Assembly: GCF_004342025.1 (NCBI RefSeq)
Contig: NZ_SLWN01000009.1
Location: 248,001-312,000, forward strand
DNA length: 64,000 bases
Source: Kribbella steppae
GTDB taxonomy: Bacteria > Actinomycetota > Actinomycetes > Propionibacteriales > Kribbellaceae
Reading direction: 5' to 3'
Shown here: piece by piece, positions 45,811-57,602 of the stretch
Numbering within the stretch: the stretch's first letter is position 1
Layout: every line of letters starts with the position of its first letter
Translations under genes and position numbers: made by a program
Notes under the pieces: generated by a model
Database searches by the model: none
Told to the model about the DNA's origin: nothing
The model's input: the letters and a program-made list of their open reading frames with translations, nothing else

Positions 45811-46890
45811 ATGTCACAGCTAGTCGCGGACGAACACAGTCCGCAGCGGCCGCAGCAGCGGTACGCAAACCTCTACACCGACCTCTCCCGGACCGTACGT
45901 GACCTCGGACTACTCCGCCGGCGCCACGGCTACTACTGGACCCGCATCGGCCTGGTGATAGCGGCCTTCGCAGGCGTCTGGGTCGGCTTCGGCCTGCTCG
46001 GCAACTCCTGGTTCCAGCTCCTGATGGCCGGCGCGCTGGCGCTGGTCCTCACCCAGGTCGCGTTCCTCAGTCACGACAGCGCGCATCGGCAGATCTTCGA
46101 CTCCGCGGCGTGGAACGACTGGACCGCACGCCTGCTGGCCAGCGGACTGGTCGGCATGAGTGCCAGCTGGTGGCGTTCGAAGCACAGTCGCCACCACCAG
46201 GCTCCGAACCAACTGGATCGCGACCCGGACATCGGCTCCGGAGTCGTCGCCTTCACCCCGGCGCACGTCGAGAAGCGCACTGGGTTCAGCGGCTGGCTGA
46301 CTCGTCGTCAAGGATGGCTGTTCTTCCCGCTGCTCACCCTGGAGGGCCTGAACCTGTACGTCGCGAGCCTGCGTCATCTGCTCCGCCGATCCGCGTCGTC
46401 CGTCGAGCGCATCGAGGCCGCGATCATCCTGACCCGGCTCGGCGGCTACCTCGCGGTGCTGTTGATCCTGTTGCCGATCGGCAAGGCCGGCGCCTTCCTC
46501 GGGCTCCAGCTCGCTGTGTTCGGGATCTGCCTCGGCGCGTCGTTCGCCCCGAACCACAAGGGCATGCCGCTCGTGCCGGCGACGATGAAGCTCGACTTCC
46601 TGCGCCGCCAGGTGCTGATGTCGCGCAACATCCGCGGCGGCGTGATGGTCGACTTCGCGCTCGGCGGGCTCAACTACCAGATCGAGCACCACCTGTTCCC
46701 GAGCATGCCCCGGCCGACCCTCAGGAAGGTCCAGCCGATCGTCCGCGACTACTGCGAGCTGCACGGGGTCAAGTACACCGAGGTCGGACTGTTCTCGTCG
46801 TACCGGATCGTCATCGACTACCTGAACAACGTCGGCCTCCGGGCCCGCGATCCCTTCCAGTGCCCGCTGGTAGAGCTCTACCGGAAGTAG
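45811..46890 (+). CDS. Membrane fatty acid desaturase, copy 2
   Basis: 359 residues, closely similar to copy 1 over its whole length, with HDSAH (88-92), HSRHH (125-129) and QIEHH. It is clearly a paralogue from local duplication that included the leader. Divergence is greatest at the N-terminus and around residues 145-165, which may set substrate or regiospecificity. It ends 3 bp before the convergent LacI gene. Confidence 0.92.
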   Translation: MSQLVADEHSPQRPQQRYANLYTDLSRTVRDLGLLRRRHGYYWTRIGLVIAAFAGVWVGFGLLGNSWFQLLMAGALALVLTQVAFLSHDSAHRQIFDSAAWNDWTARLLASGLVGMSASWWRSKHSRHHQAPNQLDRDPDIGSGVVAFTPAHVEKRTGFSGWLTRRQGWLFFPLLTLEGLNLYVASLRHLLRRSASSVERIEAAIILTRLGGYLAVLLILLPIGKAGAFLGLQLAVFGICLGASFAPNHKGMPLVPATMKLDFLRRQVLMSRNIRGGVMVDFALGGLNYQIEHHLFPSMPRPTLRKVQPIVRDYCELHGVKYTEVGLFSSYRIVIDYLNNVGLRARDPFQCPLVELYRK

Positions 46891-46893
46891 AGC

Positions 46894-47925
46894 TCAGGCG
46901 GGCGGCGGGATCTCGCCCGAGCCGCGGATGGTGAGCTTCACCGGAACCCGCACGGTCCGGCCCGGTCGGTGCGGCTCCGGAAGACGCTCGGTCATCAGCT
47001 GGATCGCCGTACGAGCCATCACGTCGGCCGACTGCGTTACCGCGGTCAGGCCGGGGCTGAGCAGATCGCCGAGGGCGAGATCGTCGAACGAGACCAGTGC
47101 GACCCGGTCCCGCCGGCCGGCGAGTCCGCGCAGTACCTCGGCCGTCGTCATGTTGTTTGCCGACAGCAACGCAGTGGCCGGCTCCGGACGATCCAGTACG
47201 GCGGACAGCGTGATGCCGATGCCCTCGGTGGTCGGCTCGGACAGGTGGACCAGATCCTCGTCCACCTCGATCCGGTGCCGGAGCATCGCGGCCCGGTAGG
47301 CGACGACCCGCTCGCGAGCGGTGAAGATCCGCTCGTCGTCACCGAGGTACGCGATCCGCCGGTGGCCCTGCCGGACCAGGTGGTCGATCGCCTGGTCGAT
47401 CCCACCGGCGTTGTCGGCCAGTACGGCGTCCGCCTCGATCCCGTGCGCCGGACGGTCGATCGTGACGACCGCCATGCCGGCGTCGACATGTGGTGCGAGG
47501 TAGTCCTGGGTCTCCCCGATCGGCGCCATGATCAGCGCGTCCGGCCGCCGGGCGACGAACTCCAGGCAGACGTCGCGCTCCCGGTCCGGGTCCTCGTCGG
47601 TCAGACCGATCATCACGACCGAGCCGGACGACCGCGCCCACAGCTCGACCGCCCGGCCGAGCGAGGCGAAGAACGGGTCGCCGATATCGCGGATGACCAC
47701 CGCGATCGTCCCGGTCTTGCCCCGGCGCAGCATCCGGGCGCTCTCGTTCGGGGTGTAGTTGAGCTCCTTGATCGCGGCCTGGACCTTGGCGGTCAGCTCC
47801 GGGCTGACGTTCGGCTCCTCGTTCACCACCCGGGAGACGGTCTTCAGCGCGACTCCGGCCCGGGCCGCGACCTCCTTCATGGTGGGCCGGCGCTGGCCCG
47901 TCCCGTTCACTCCGCTGATGGTCAT
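46894..47925 (-). CDS. LacI family transcriptional regulator
   Basis: 343 residues. The HTH (TMKEVAARAGVALKTVSRVVNEEPNVSPEL) and hinge (YTPNESARMLRRGKTGTIAVV) are canonical, followed by a periplasmic-binding-protein-like sensor (IGDPFFASLGRAVE, LADNAGGIDQAIDHLVRQGHRRIAYLG). No sugar operon is adjacent, so its targets are elsewhere or itself. A long palindrome lies 32 bp upstream of its start. Confidence 0.93.
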   Translation of the reverse strand: MTISGVNGTGQRRPTMKEVAARAGVALKTVSRVVNEEPNVSPELTAKVQAAIKELNYTPNESARMLRRGKTGTIAVVIRDIGDPFFASLGRAVELWARSSGSVVMIGLTDEDPDRERDVCLEFVARRPDALIMAPIGETQDYLAPHVDAGMAVVTIDRPAHGIEADAVLADNAGGIDQAIDHLVRQGHRRIAYLGDDERIFTARERVVAYRAAMLRHRIEVDEDLVHLSEPTTEGIGITLSAVLDRPEPATALLSANNMTTAEVLRGLAGRRDRVALVSFDDLALGDLLSPGLTAVTQSADVMARTAIQLMTERLPEPHRPGRTVRVPVKLTIRGSGEIPPPA

Positions 47926-47957
47926 CGCCGGCCCCTCTCTCCCCTGTAGTCCCGGTC

Positions 47958-48120
47958 AGTGCCTCGTGCGTTTCGTAGCTTGAACGATAGCGGTGTCCAG
48001 GTGCGTGCATCACGGTGCTGGCGAAGCGCCCTCGATGCGGAGCATCGTGGGCGCTTCTCCAGTGCCGTGAGGTGCGTGCCTGGGCGCCGGTAGCGTCAAG
48101 TTACGAAGCGCACGAGGCAC

Positions 48121-48121
<1 letters not shown>
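47958..48121 (+). repeat. 164-nt long imperfect palindrome (hairpin) between lacI and rnj
   Basis: The arms run 47958-48038 and 48042-48121 around a 3-nt loop (GGA). Outer arms start AGTGCCTCGTGCG and end CGCACGAGGCACT; the inner part is GAAGCGCCC...GGGCGCTTC. Of 80 paired positions, 65 are Watson-Crick, 10 are G-U if the plus strand is RNA, and 5 mismatch, with one bulged A. The right end touches the rnj stop codon. It could be a structured RNA, a strong terminator or a mobile palindrome. Confidence 0.93.
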
Positions 48122-49811
<1,690 letters not shown>

Positions 49812-49815
<4 letters not shown>

Positions 49816-50723
49816 GCAATCAGTCCTGCCGTCTTGAGGTCGGTGGTGAGCCAGTCCACTTGCTCGGCGGTCGCCTCAATCAACGGCGACCGGAGTGTCG
49901 CGTGCTCGATGACGCCGGCCAGCTTGAGCGCGGCCTTCACCATGATGGCGCCCTGGGTCCTGGTCATGATCGCCTCGACGGCAGGCACCATCCGTCGATC
50001 GATCTTCTGTGCGGTGGCGAGGTCGCCGGCCACCACGGCGTCGATCAGCTGCCGGTACGGCTCGCTCGCGACATGCGCGACGACGCTGGCGACGCCGACC
50101 GCACCGATCGCGAGCCAGGCGAGATTCAACTCGTCGGCACCGCAGTAGTAGAACAGATCGGTGTTCGCCAGCACCTTGGTGGCCCCGGCCACGTCGCCCT
50201 TGGCGTCCTTCACCGCGACGATCCGCGGGTGCTCGGCGAGCGCGATCAGCGTCTCGGACTTGATCTCGACCCCGGCCCGGCCGGGGATGTCGTAGACCAT
50301 GTTCGGCAGGCCGGTGGCGTCGGCCACCGCGGTGAAGTGCAGGCGCAGCCCGTCCTGCGGAGGCTTGTTGTAGTACGGCGTGACGACCAGCAGACCGTGG
50401 GCACCGGCGGCTTCGGCCTGCTTCGCGCACTCGATCGTGTGCGCGGTGTTGTTGGTGCCGACCCCCGCAACCACCTTGGCCCGGTCACCGACCGCGTCGA
50501 GCACCGCCTTGACCAGCTGGACCTTCTCCTGGTCCGAGGTGGTCGGCGCCTCGCCGGTGGTCCCGTTGATGATGAGTGCGTCGTTGCCGCGGTCGACCAG
50601 GTAGGTGGCCACCTTCTGCGCAGCATCGAGATCGAGCGAGCCGTCGGCCCGGAACGGGGTGATCATCGCCGTCGTCAGGCGGCCGAAGGGCAACGCCGGT
50701 GCAGCGGAAGATGCTGAGGACAT
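49812..50723 (-). CDS. dapA: 4-hydroxy-tetrahydrodipicolinate synthase
   Basis: 303 residues. DapA condenses pyruvate with aspartate semialdehyde in lysine and diaminopimelate synthesis. Seen: INGTTGEAPTTSDQEK, VVTPYYNKPPQDGL (catalytic Tyr), MVYDIPGRAGVEI and IVAVKDAKGDVA, whose Lys forms the Schiff base. The rnj start overlaps its end, so they form one transcript. Confidence 0.97.
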
Positions 50724-50907
50724 GGGGCTCAGATTACCGCTCCGCAGCCTCGATGAAATGAGTAGGCCTGATGGCTGTCCGCTCGGGGGTCCGGGCAGCC
50801 ACCAGGCTCACTCGTCCTATCGGGCCGGGCCCGGTAGGCGTTACAGCTTCCGGCAAAAAAGTCAGGAAAAAATTCTGTGGATACTCTGCGTCATCTCGGG
50901 ATCGCGC

Positions 50908-50919
50908 ATTGTCGACAAT
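50908..50919. promoter_or_regulatory. 12-bp perfect palindrome ATTGTCGACAAT
   Basis: Perfect palindrome in a 229-bp gap between dapA and the plus-strand membrane gene, in a locally AT-richer patch (50854-50890). It resembles GntR/FadR-type operators (TNGT-N3-ACNA). Position is 34 bp before GTG 50953. Confidence 0.5.
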
Positions 50920-50952
50920 TCGATGACTTTCTGGACCGCTAGTCTCTGCCGG

Positions 50953-51450
50953 GTGCCTACCGTCTCCCCCGCGCAGCGATCCCTGACCACCACGGCGAGC
51001 GCGCTGCTCGGCGCGATCCCGCTCATCACGCTGACCATGTGGTTCGTCCTGGCCGCCGACGGGATCGGCGACTTCCCGCCCACCTGGGCGCCGTCGTTCG
51101 TGTTGCTCGCCGCCGCGCTGGCCTACGCGTTCTGTGAACTGGCCGGCTTCCGGACTCCCCCGCTCCAGCACAGCGACCGGCCGCCGGCCGAGGTCGAGGC
51201 GGAGTCGTGGCGGCGGTTCACCGCGTCGACCTTCGTCCGGTTCGCGGTCTGCGAGGCCGTCTTCCTGATCTCGATGCCGCTCGCGTTCGTGGTCGACAGC
51301 TTCTGGATGATCCTGATCGGGGCCGTGCTCGCGGTGCCGCTGTTCCTCTGGGAGGTGTGGCCGGGCGCACGCAACCAACAGCGTTTCGCGGCCGCACTCG
51401 AAGCCGGCGGCATCCCGTCGCACCTGACCGGTCGGGTCCAGGACTACTGA
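50953..51450 (+). CDS. Small integral membrane protein, unknown
   Basis: 165 residues with four likely membrane helices: around 14-36 (LLGAIPLITLTMWFVLAADG), 45-65, 95-115 (AVCEAVFLISMPLAFVV) and 118-136. No recognised family. GTG 50953 or the in-frame ATG 50923 may be the start; the latter would lie 3 bp after the palindrome. The 3' end overlaps the convergent DUF457 gene by 7 bp. Confidence 0.7.
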   Translation: MPTVSPAQRSLTTTASALLGAIPLITLTMWFVLAADGIGDFPPTWAPSFVLLAAALAYAFCELAGFRTPPLQHSDRPPAEVEAESWRRFTASTFVRFAVCEAVFLISMPLAFVVDSFWMILIGAVLAVPLFLWEVWPGARNQQRFAAALEAGGIPSHLTGRVQDY

Positions 51451-52238
51451 CCGGCGAGCCAGATCGACGTCGCGTTGAAGAGCTGCGCGACCGCCTGCAG
51501 AGCGCCAGGAAGTAGGAGTACGGCGGCGCCGAGCAGGAGCGGAACGATGATCAGCCGCTCGAACCAGCCGTTGGTGCGGAAGCGGAGCGGACGCGGGAGG
51601 CGGATCTCGTACCAGGTCTCGCCGCGGATCGGCAGCGGCCACATCCACGGGCAGCCGGAGCGGGTCAGGCTGTCGCCGAGACAGTGAACGAACATGCCGA
51701 GTCCGACAGCCACTCCGATCCAGCCACCGATCCCGCTCAGACCGGCTTGTACGGCGTCCGCGGTCGTCGTGCCGGGTAACGCCGTACCGGTGACAGACCA
51801 TGCGGTGGCGCCGAGCACGAGGACGATCAACCAGTCACCCAGTACGTCGGCCGCCAGCAGCAGACCGGTGACGGCTACCGCGAGGACTGCCCATTTTCCC
51901 CGATCACCCGCGCTGGCCGCGAGCATGCCGAGCAGGATCGCGGCGACGAGGGTGTGGGTCGCGTGGCGGTGCTTGCCGGTGCTGTCCTCGTCGCGCGGGC
52001 CCTTGGTGAGGTTGTAGAGGACGCTCGAGAAGGCGCGGACCGCCTCCGAGATGATGCGGGTCAGCGGGCCGACCAGGCGGGATGCGCGAGCACCGGGGTG
52101 ATCCAGGTCCGGGACCAAGGCGTAGCCGGCGGTTGCCGCCGCGAACGGCACCACCTCGGCCACCGTGGTCAGCCCGATGAGCGGCGCCACCACCAGCCCG
52201 GCACACCACCCCGACAACGCATGCGACCGCCCCATCAT
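51444..52238 (-). CDS. Metal-dependent membrane hydrolase, YdjM/DUF457 family
   Basis: 264 residues. It begins MMGRSHALSGWCAGLVVAPL with HALSG near the N-terminus, VPDLDHPGARASR and KHRHATHTLVAAIL, the conserved His/Asp ligands of the YdjM/DUF457 family, followed by several helices and CLGDSLTRSGCPWMWPLP. E. coli YdjM is under LexA control; no SOS box is seen here. Substrate unknown. Confidence 0.86.
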   Translation of the reverse strand: MMGRSHALSGWCAGLVVAPLIGLTTVAEVVPFAAATAGYALVPDLDHPGARASRLVGPLTRIISEAVRAFSSVLYNLTKGPRDEDSTGKHRHATHTLVAAILLGMLAASAGDRGKWAVLAVAVTGLLLAADVLGDWLIVLVLGATAWSVTGTALPGTTTADAVQAGLSGIGGWIGVAVGLGMFVHCLGDSLTRSGCPWMWPLPIRGETWYEIRLPRPLRFRTNGWFERLIIVPLLLGAAVLLLPGALQAVAQLFNATSIWLAGQ

Positions 52239-52355
52239 GGCGCCCCACTCCCCTCATCAGCGGAACCCCATCCTCCCAACTCCAACCCCATCTCCCCCAA
52301 CAGCCACGCTGACCACCCCAGTCACAACCGTTCGACTTCGGAGCATCAGCCGGTT

Positions 52356-53823
<1,468 letters not shown>

Positions 53824-53835
53824 CCCCGCCGCCCG

Positions 53836-53922
53836 ATTTGGCTGGCTATCGAGGCAAATGGTGGGTTTGCCACCCTGATTCCGGGTGGCAGACCCACCAT
53901 CTCGGTGGTCAGCCAGCGAAAT
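53836..53922. terminator. Bipartite long hairpin between convergent argG and paaE
   Basis: Inner stem of 17 bp (ATGGTGGGTTTGCCACC with GGTGGCAGACCCACCAT; one G-U) around a 9-nt loop, then a symmetric 10 x 10 internal loop, then an outer stem ATTTGGCTGGCT / AGCCAGCGAAAT with one mismatch. It starts 12 bp after the argG stop and ends at the paaE stop codon. Probably a bidirectional terminator. Confidence 0.82.
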
Positions 53923-55008
53923 TCACGCGTCGAAGTCGAGGGTGACCTTTGGCGTGGTGGGGTGCGACTGGCAGGTGAGGACGTAGCCGGCGCGGATCTC
54001 GTCGGGCTCCAGGGCCCAGTTGGTATCCATCCGGACCGAGCCCTCGATCACCTTGGCCCGGCAGGTGCCGCAGACGCCGCCCTTGCACGCGAACGGCGCG
54101 TCACTGCGTACGGCGAGCGTCGCGTCCAGCACGGCCTTCGAGTGCTCGGCCAGCGGGAAGCTCGACCGGCGACCGTCCAGGATCACCGTGACCTCGGCGG
54201 CGTCCTCGTCGACCGGAGCCTCCTCGACCGGAGCCGTCGGAGCCTCGTCACCGACGTGGAAGAGCTCGGCGTGCACGTGCTCACGCGGAACACCTTGCTC
54301 GAGCAGCAACTCCTGCGCACCGACGACCATCGCGTACGGCCCGCACAGGAACCACTCGTCGACACTCGCGATCGGCAGGATCGTCGTGAACATCCGCCCC
54401 AGCCGCTCGGCGTCGATCCGGCCGCTGAACAACTCCACCTCGGTCGACTCCCGCGACAACACATGCACCAGGTGGAACCGTTCGGCGTACCGGTCCTTCT
54501 GATCGGCCAGCTCGTCGGCGAACATGACCGACCCGACCGTCCGGTTGCCGTAGAGCAGCGTGACCCGGCTCATCGGTTCGGTGGCGAGAATCGTTGCGAC
54601 CAATGAGAGGACCGGCGTGATCCCGCTGCCCGCGGCAACGAAGGCGTAGTGCTTCGCGTTCGCCGGATCGAGCGTCGTACCGAACCGGCCGAGCGGAGTC
54701 ATCACCTCGAGCTCGTCGCCGACCTTCAACTCGTGGGCGGCGTACGCCGAGAACTCGCCACCCGGGATCCGCTTCACGCCGATCCGCAGTACGCCGGAAC
54801 CAGCCGGCGAGCAGATCGAGTAGCTGCGTCGGACGTCTTCACCGGTACGACGGATGGTCAGGTGCTGACCCGCGGTGAACTCGTAGTCGTCCGCGAGCTC
54901 GGGCGGCACCTCGAAGGTGATCGCGACCGAATCGTCGGTGATCGCCTCGATGCCGGCCACCTTCAACGAATGAAAGACCGCCCGCCGCCGGGTCATAGTC
55001 GTACTCAT
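53923..55008 (-). CDS. paaE: Phenylacetyl-CoA epoxidase reductase subunit PaaE
   Basis: 361 residues. An FAD domain (GQHLTIRRTGEDVRRSYSIC), an NAD-binding domain (FVAAGSGITPVLSLV, TLLYGNRT, WFLCGPYAMV) and a C-terminal plant-type 2Fe-2S ferredoxin (CKGGVCGTCRAKV, then CQSHP) are in order. It passes electrons from NADPH to the PaaA di-iron centre. Its ATG shares one base with the paaD stop. Confidence 0.95.
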   Translation of the reverse strand: MSTTMTRRRAVFHSLKVAGIEAITDDSVAITFEVPPELADDYEFTAGQHLTIRRTGEDVRRSYSICSPAGSGVLRIGVKRIPGGEFSAYAAHELKVGDELEVMTPLGRFGTTLDPANAKHYAFVAAGSGITPVLSLVATILATEPMSRVTLLYGNRTVGSVMFADELADQKDRYAERFHLVHVLSRESTEVELFSGRIDAERLGRMFTTILPIASVDEWFLCGPYAMVVGAQELLLEQGVPREHVHAELFHVGDEAPTAPVEEAPVDEDAAEVTVILDGRRSSFPLAEHSKAVLDATLAVRSDAPFACKGGVCGTCRAKVIEGSVRMDTNWALEPDEIRAGYVLTCQSHPTTPKVTLDFDA

Positions 55009-55484
55009 CACAACGCCTTGAAGTGATCGAAAGGCTCGCGGCACGCGTTGCACCGCCACAGCGACTTGCACGACGTGGACCCGAAGCGACTCAGCTCGGT
55101 CGTGTCCGGCGATCCGCACAACGGGCACCGGATGGTCAGACTCAGCATCACCTGGCCGACAGCGCGACGACCGGTCGGCGGAGCGATGCCGTACTCGACC
55201 AGCTTCGCCTTGCCGGCCTCACTCATCCAGTCGGTCGTCCAGGCCGGCGACAGCACGGTCTCGACCCGGCCGTCGACGTGTAACGCCTGGAGCGTCAGCT
55301 CGACCTCGTGCCGGATCATGTCCATGGCCGGACAGCCGGAGTACGTCGGTGTGATCGTCACGACGACCTCATCACCCTCATGCCGAACACCACGCAGTAC
55401 GCCAAGGTCCGCGATCGTCAGCACCGGCACCTCAGGGTCTGCCACCTCGCCAACGGCCTCGAGGATGGCTGTGTCCGTCACCAT
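55008..55484 (-). CDS. paaD: PaaD, Fe-S/di-iron assembly factor for the phenylacetyl-CoA epoxidase
   Basis: 158 residues. An MIP18/DUF59 domain (EAVGEVADPEVPVLTIADLG, TYSGCPAMDMI) precedes a C-terminal zinc ribbon (CPLCGSPDTTE, CNACREPF), the usual PaaD layout. It is needed for epoxidase maturation. It overlaps paaC by 7 bp and paaE by 1 bp. Confidence 0.94.
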   Translation of the reverse strand: MVTDTAILEAVGEVADPEVPVLTIADLGVLRGVRHEGDEVVVTITPTYSGCPAMDMIRHEVELTLQALHVDGRVETVLSPAWTTDWMSEAGKAKLVEYGIAPPTGRRAVGQVMLSLTIRCPLCGSPDTTELSRFGSTSCKSLWRCNACREPFDHFKAL

Positions 55485-56218
55485 GTCGCCCCCGGGTGGG
55501 ACCGGGCCACGTGCTGCAGCTCCGCGAGCAGGTACCCCAGGTGCTCGGTGTGACGCCCCTGACGAGCACCACGATGCTGGTACGACGACTCAGGCCGGCT
55601 GCACGTGGACTCGTCGATTACTGCCATCACCCGGCGCTCCCACTCGTCGTGCAGCGTCGACGGGTCGACAGCGACGGCAAGACGTCGTACCAGGTCGTCG
55701 GACTCGAACATCTCCGCGGTGTAAGGCCAGAACCCCTCCAGCCCGGCCTGCATCCGGCGGTGACTCTCCTCGGTCCCGTCACCGAGCCGCAGCACCCACT
55801 GGGTCGCGTGGTCGACGTGGTACGCGACCTCCTTGACCGCCTTGCCCGCAACACCGGCCAGCATCTCGTCGGCGCTCCCCCGCAGCTCTTCGTACAGCAA
55901 GTGCTGGTAGGTCGCGAAGTACAACAGCTTTGCCATCGCGTGGGCGAAGTCGCCGTTCGGGAGTTCGCACAGCTGCAGGTTGAGGAAGTCGCGCTCGTCC
56001 CGGAAGTAGGCGAGGTCGTCCTCCGACCGCCCCTCCCCCTCGACCTGACCGGCGTACTGCAGCAGCGACCGGGCCTGGCCGAGCTGATCGAGTCCGATGT
56101 TGCCCAGGGCAACGTCCTCCTCGAGCTGCGGGGCGGCCGCGATCCACTCGGCGGTGCGCTGTGCGGAGATCAGCGCGTCGTCACCGAGCCGCAGCGCGTA
56201 GACGAAGAGGTCGTTCAC
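55478..56218 (-). CDS. paaC: Phenylacetyl-CoA epoxidase subunit PaaC
   Basis: 246 residues, ferritin-like: YALRLGDDALISAQRTAEWIA, GNIGLDQLGQARSLL, YFRDERDFLNLQL and KEVAYHVDHATQWVLRLGDG. PaaC is the inactive structural partner of PaaA in the PaaABCE multicomponent monooxygenase that forms ring-1,2-epoxyphenylacetyl-CoA. Start overlaps paaB by 4 bp. Confidence 0.95.
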   Translation of the reverse strand: MNDLFVYALRLGDDALISAQRTAEWIAAAPQLEEDVALGNIGLDQLGQARSLLQYAGQVEGEGRSEDDLAYFRDERDFLNLQLCELPNGDFAHAMAKLLYFATYQHLLYEELRGSADEMLAGVAGKAVKEVAYHVDHATQWVLRLGDGTEESHRRMQAGLEGFWPYTAEMFESDDLVRRLAVAVDPSTLHDEWERRVMAVIDESTCSRPESSYQHRGARQGRHTEHLGYLLAELQHVARSHPGATW

Positions 56219-56496
56219 AGGTGCTCGACGCCTTCCGGAACGTGGTAGAAGGTCGGGTGCCGGTAGACCTTGTCGCCCGCCGGGTCGAAGAACTCGTCCT
56301 TCTCGTCCGGGCTCGACGCGGTGATGTCGGCCGCGGGCACGACCCAGATCGACACACCTTCCTGCCGGCGGGTGTACACGTCACGCGCGTTGCGGAGCGC
56401 CATGGTCGCGTCCGGCGCGTGCAGGCTGCCGACGTGCGTGTGTGAGAGCCCGCGGCGCGAGCGGACGAACACCTCCCACAACGGCTCGACGCTCAT
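56215..56496 (-). CDS. paaB: Phenylacetyl-CoA epoxidase subunit PaaB
   Basis: 93 residues: [28 protein letters not shown] and [19 protein letters not shown] are characteristic of PaaB, the bridging subunit that links the PaaAC heterodimers. It overlaps both neighbours by 4 bp. Confidence 0.95.
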   Translation of the reverse strand: MSVEPLWEVFVRSRRGLSHTHVGSLHAPDATMALRNARDVYTRRQEGVSIWVVPAADITASSPDEKDEFFDPAGDKVYRHPTFYHVPEGVEHL

Positions 56497-57437
56497 GCGG
56501 CACTCCCCTGCTTGCGAGCAGCTTGCTTGGAGGCGTACGCCGCTGCGGCCTCACGGACCCACGCGCCGTCCTCATGCGCCTTCACCCGATGCGCGAGCCG
56601 CTCCTGGTTGCAGGGCCCGTTGCCCTTCACCACGTCGTACAGCTCGGTGTAGTCGGGCTCGGTGAACCGGTAGCGCCCGGACTCCTCGTCGTACCGCAGT
56701 CCCTCGTCGGGGACCTTCAGCCCGAGTACGTCGGCCTGCGGGACGGTCATGTCGACGAAGCGCTGGCGCAGCTCGTCGTTGCTGTGCCGCTTGATCCCCC
56801 ACGCCATCGACTGCTCGGAGTGCGTCGACGCGGAGTCCGGCGGCCCGAACATCATCAGCGATGGCCACCACCAGCGGTCGAGCGCGTCCTGAGCCATCGC
56901 CTTCTGCCCCTCGGTGCCGTTGCACAGCGTGTGCAGGATCTCGAACCCCTGCCGCTGGTGGAACGACTCCTCCTTGCAGACCCGGACCATCGCCCGCGCG
57001 TACGGCCCGTAGGAGCAGCGGCACAGCGGGACCTGGTTCACGATCGCGGCACCGTCGACCAGCCAGCCGATCGCGCCGATGTCGGCCCAGGTCAGGGTCG
57101 GGTAGTTGAAGATGCTGGAGTACTTCTGCCGGCCGCTGTGCAGCAGGTCGAGCAGGTCGGCCCGATCCACGCCGAGCGTCTCGGCGGCGGCGTACAGGTA
57201 GAGCCCGTGACCTGCCTCGTCCTGCACCTTCGCCATCAGGATCGCCTTGCGGCGCAGCGACGGCGCGCGACTGATCCAGTTTCCCTCCGGCTGCATGCCG
57301 ATGATCTCCGAGTGCGCGTGCTGCGCGATCTGCCGGATCAGGGTCTTGCGGTACCCGTCCGGCATCGCGTCCCGCGGCTCGATCCGGCCGTCGGCGTCGA
57401 TGGTCGCCTGGAAGCTGTCGTCCATGTCGGTCAGCAT
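56493..57437 (-). CDS. paaA: Phenylacetyl-CoA epoxidase catalytic subunit PaaA
   Basis: 314 residues. [40 protein letters not shown] and [17 protein letters not shown] carry the di-iron Glu and ExxH ligands, with a second set in [15 protein letters not shown]. It inserts oxygen into phenylacetyl-CoA. The frame starts at 57437 (MLTD), but the DNA just there (TATGCT) looks like the -10 box, which would make ATG 57425 (MDDS) a leaderless start. First gene of the paaABCDE unit. Confidence 0.95.
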   Translation of the reverse strand: MLTDMDDSFQATIDADGRIEPRDAMPDGYRKTLIRQIAQHAHSEIIGMQPEGNWISRAPSLRRKAILMAKVQDEAGHGLYLYAAAETLGVDRADLLDLLHSGRQKYSSIFNYPTLTWADIGAIGWLVDGAAIVNQVPLCRCSYGPYARAMVRVCKEESFHQRQGFEILHTLCNGTEGQKAMAQDALDRWWWPSLMMFGPPDSASTHSEQSMAWGIKRHSNDELRQRFVDMTVPQADVLGLKVPDEGLRYDEESGRYRFTEPDYTELYDVVKGNGPCNQERLAHRVKAHEDGAWVREAAAAYASKQAARKQGSAA

Positions 57438-57444
57438 AGCCGAG

Positions 57445-57485
57445 TTGTGACACTTTCTGTCCAGATCAACGCATAAGTGTCACAA
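57445..57485. promoter_or_regulatory. Inverted repeat operator in the paa promoter
   Basis: TTGTGACACTT (57445-57455) and AAGTGTCACAA (57475-57485) are perfect 11-bp arms 19 bp apart. The half nearer paaA falls between candidate -35 and -10 (TATGCT) elements. A repressor such as a PaaR-type TetR or a GntR protein is a plausible binder; no regulator gene is adjacent. Confidence 0.72.
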
Positions 57486-57602
57486 AGTCGGACGGTGGTG
57501 CTAGCCCCACCCCGGAAGTGGTGGCAACGCGCTGGGTCCACGCCTGGTCGGCCGGGAGTATTCAGTTCAAGGCTTACACAGTTTTCCGAAAGGGTGGACC
57601 CC

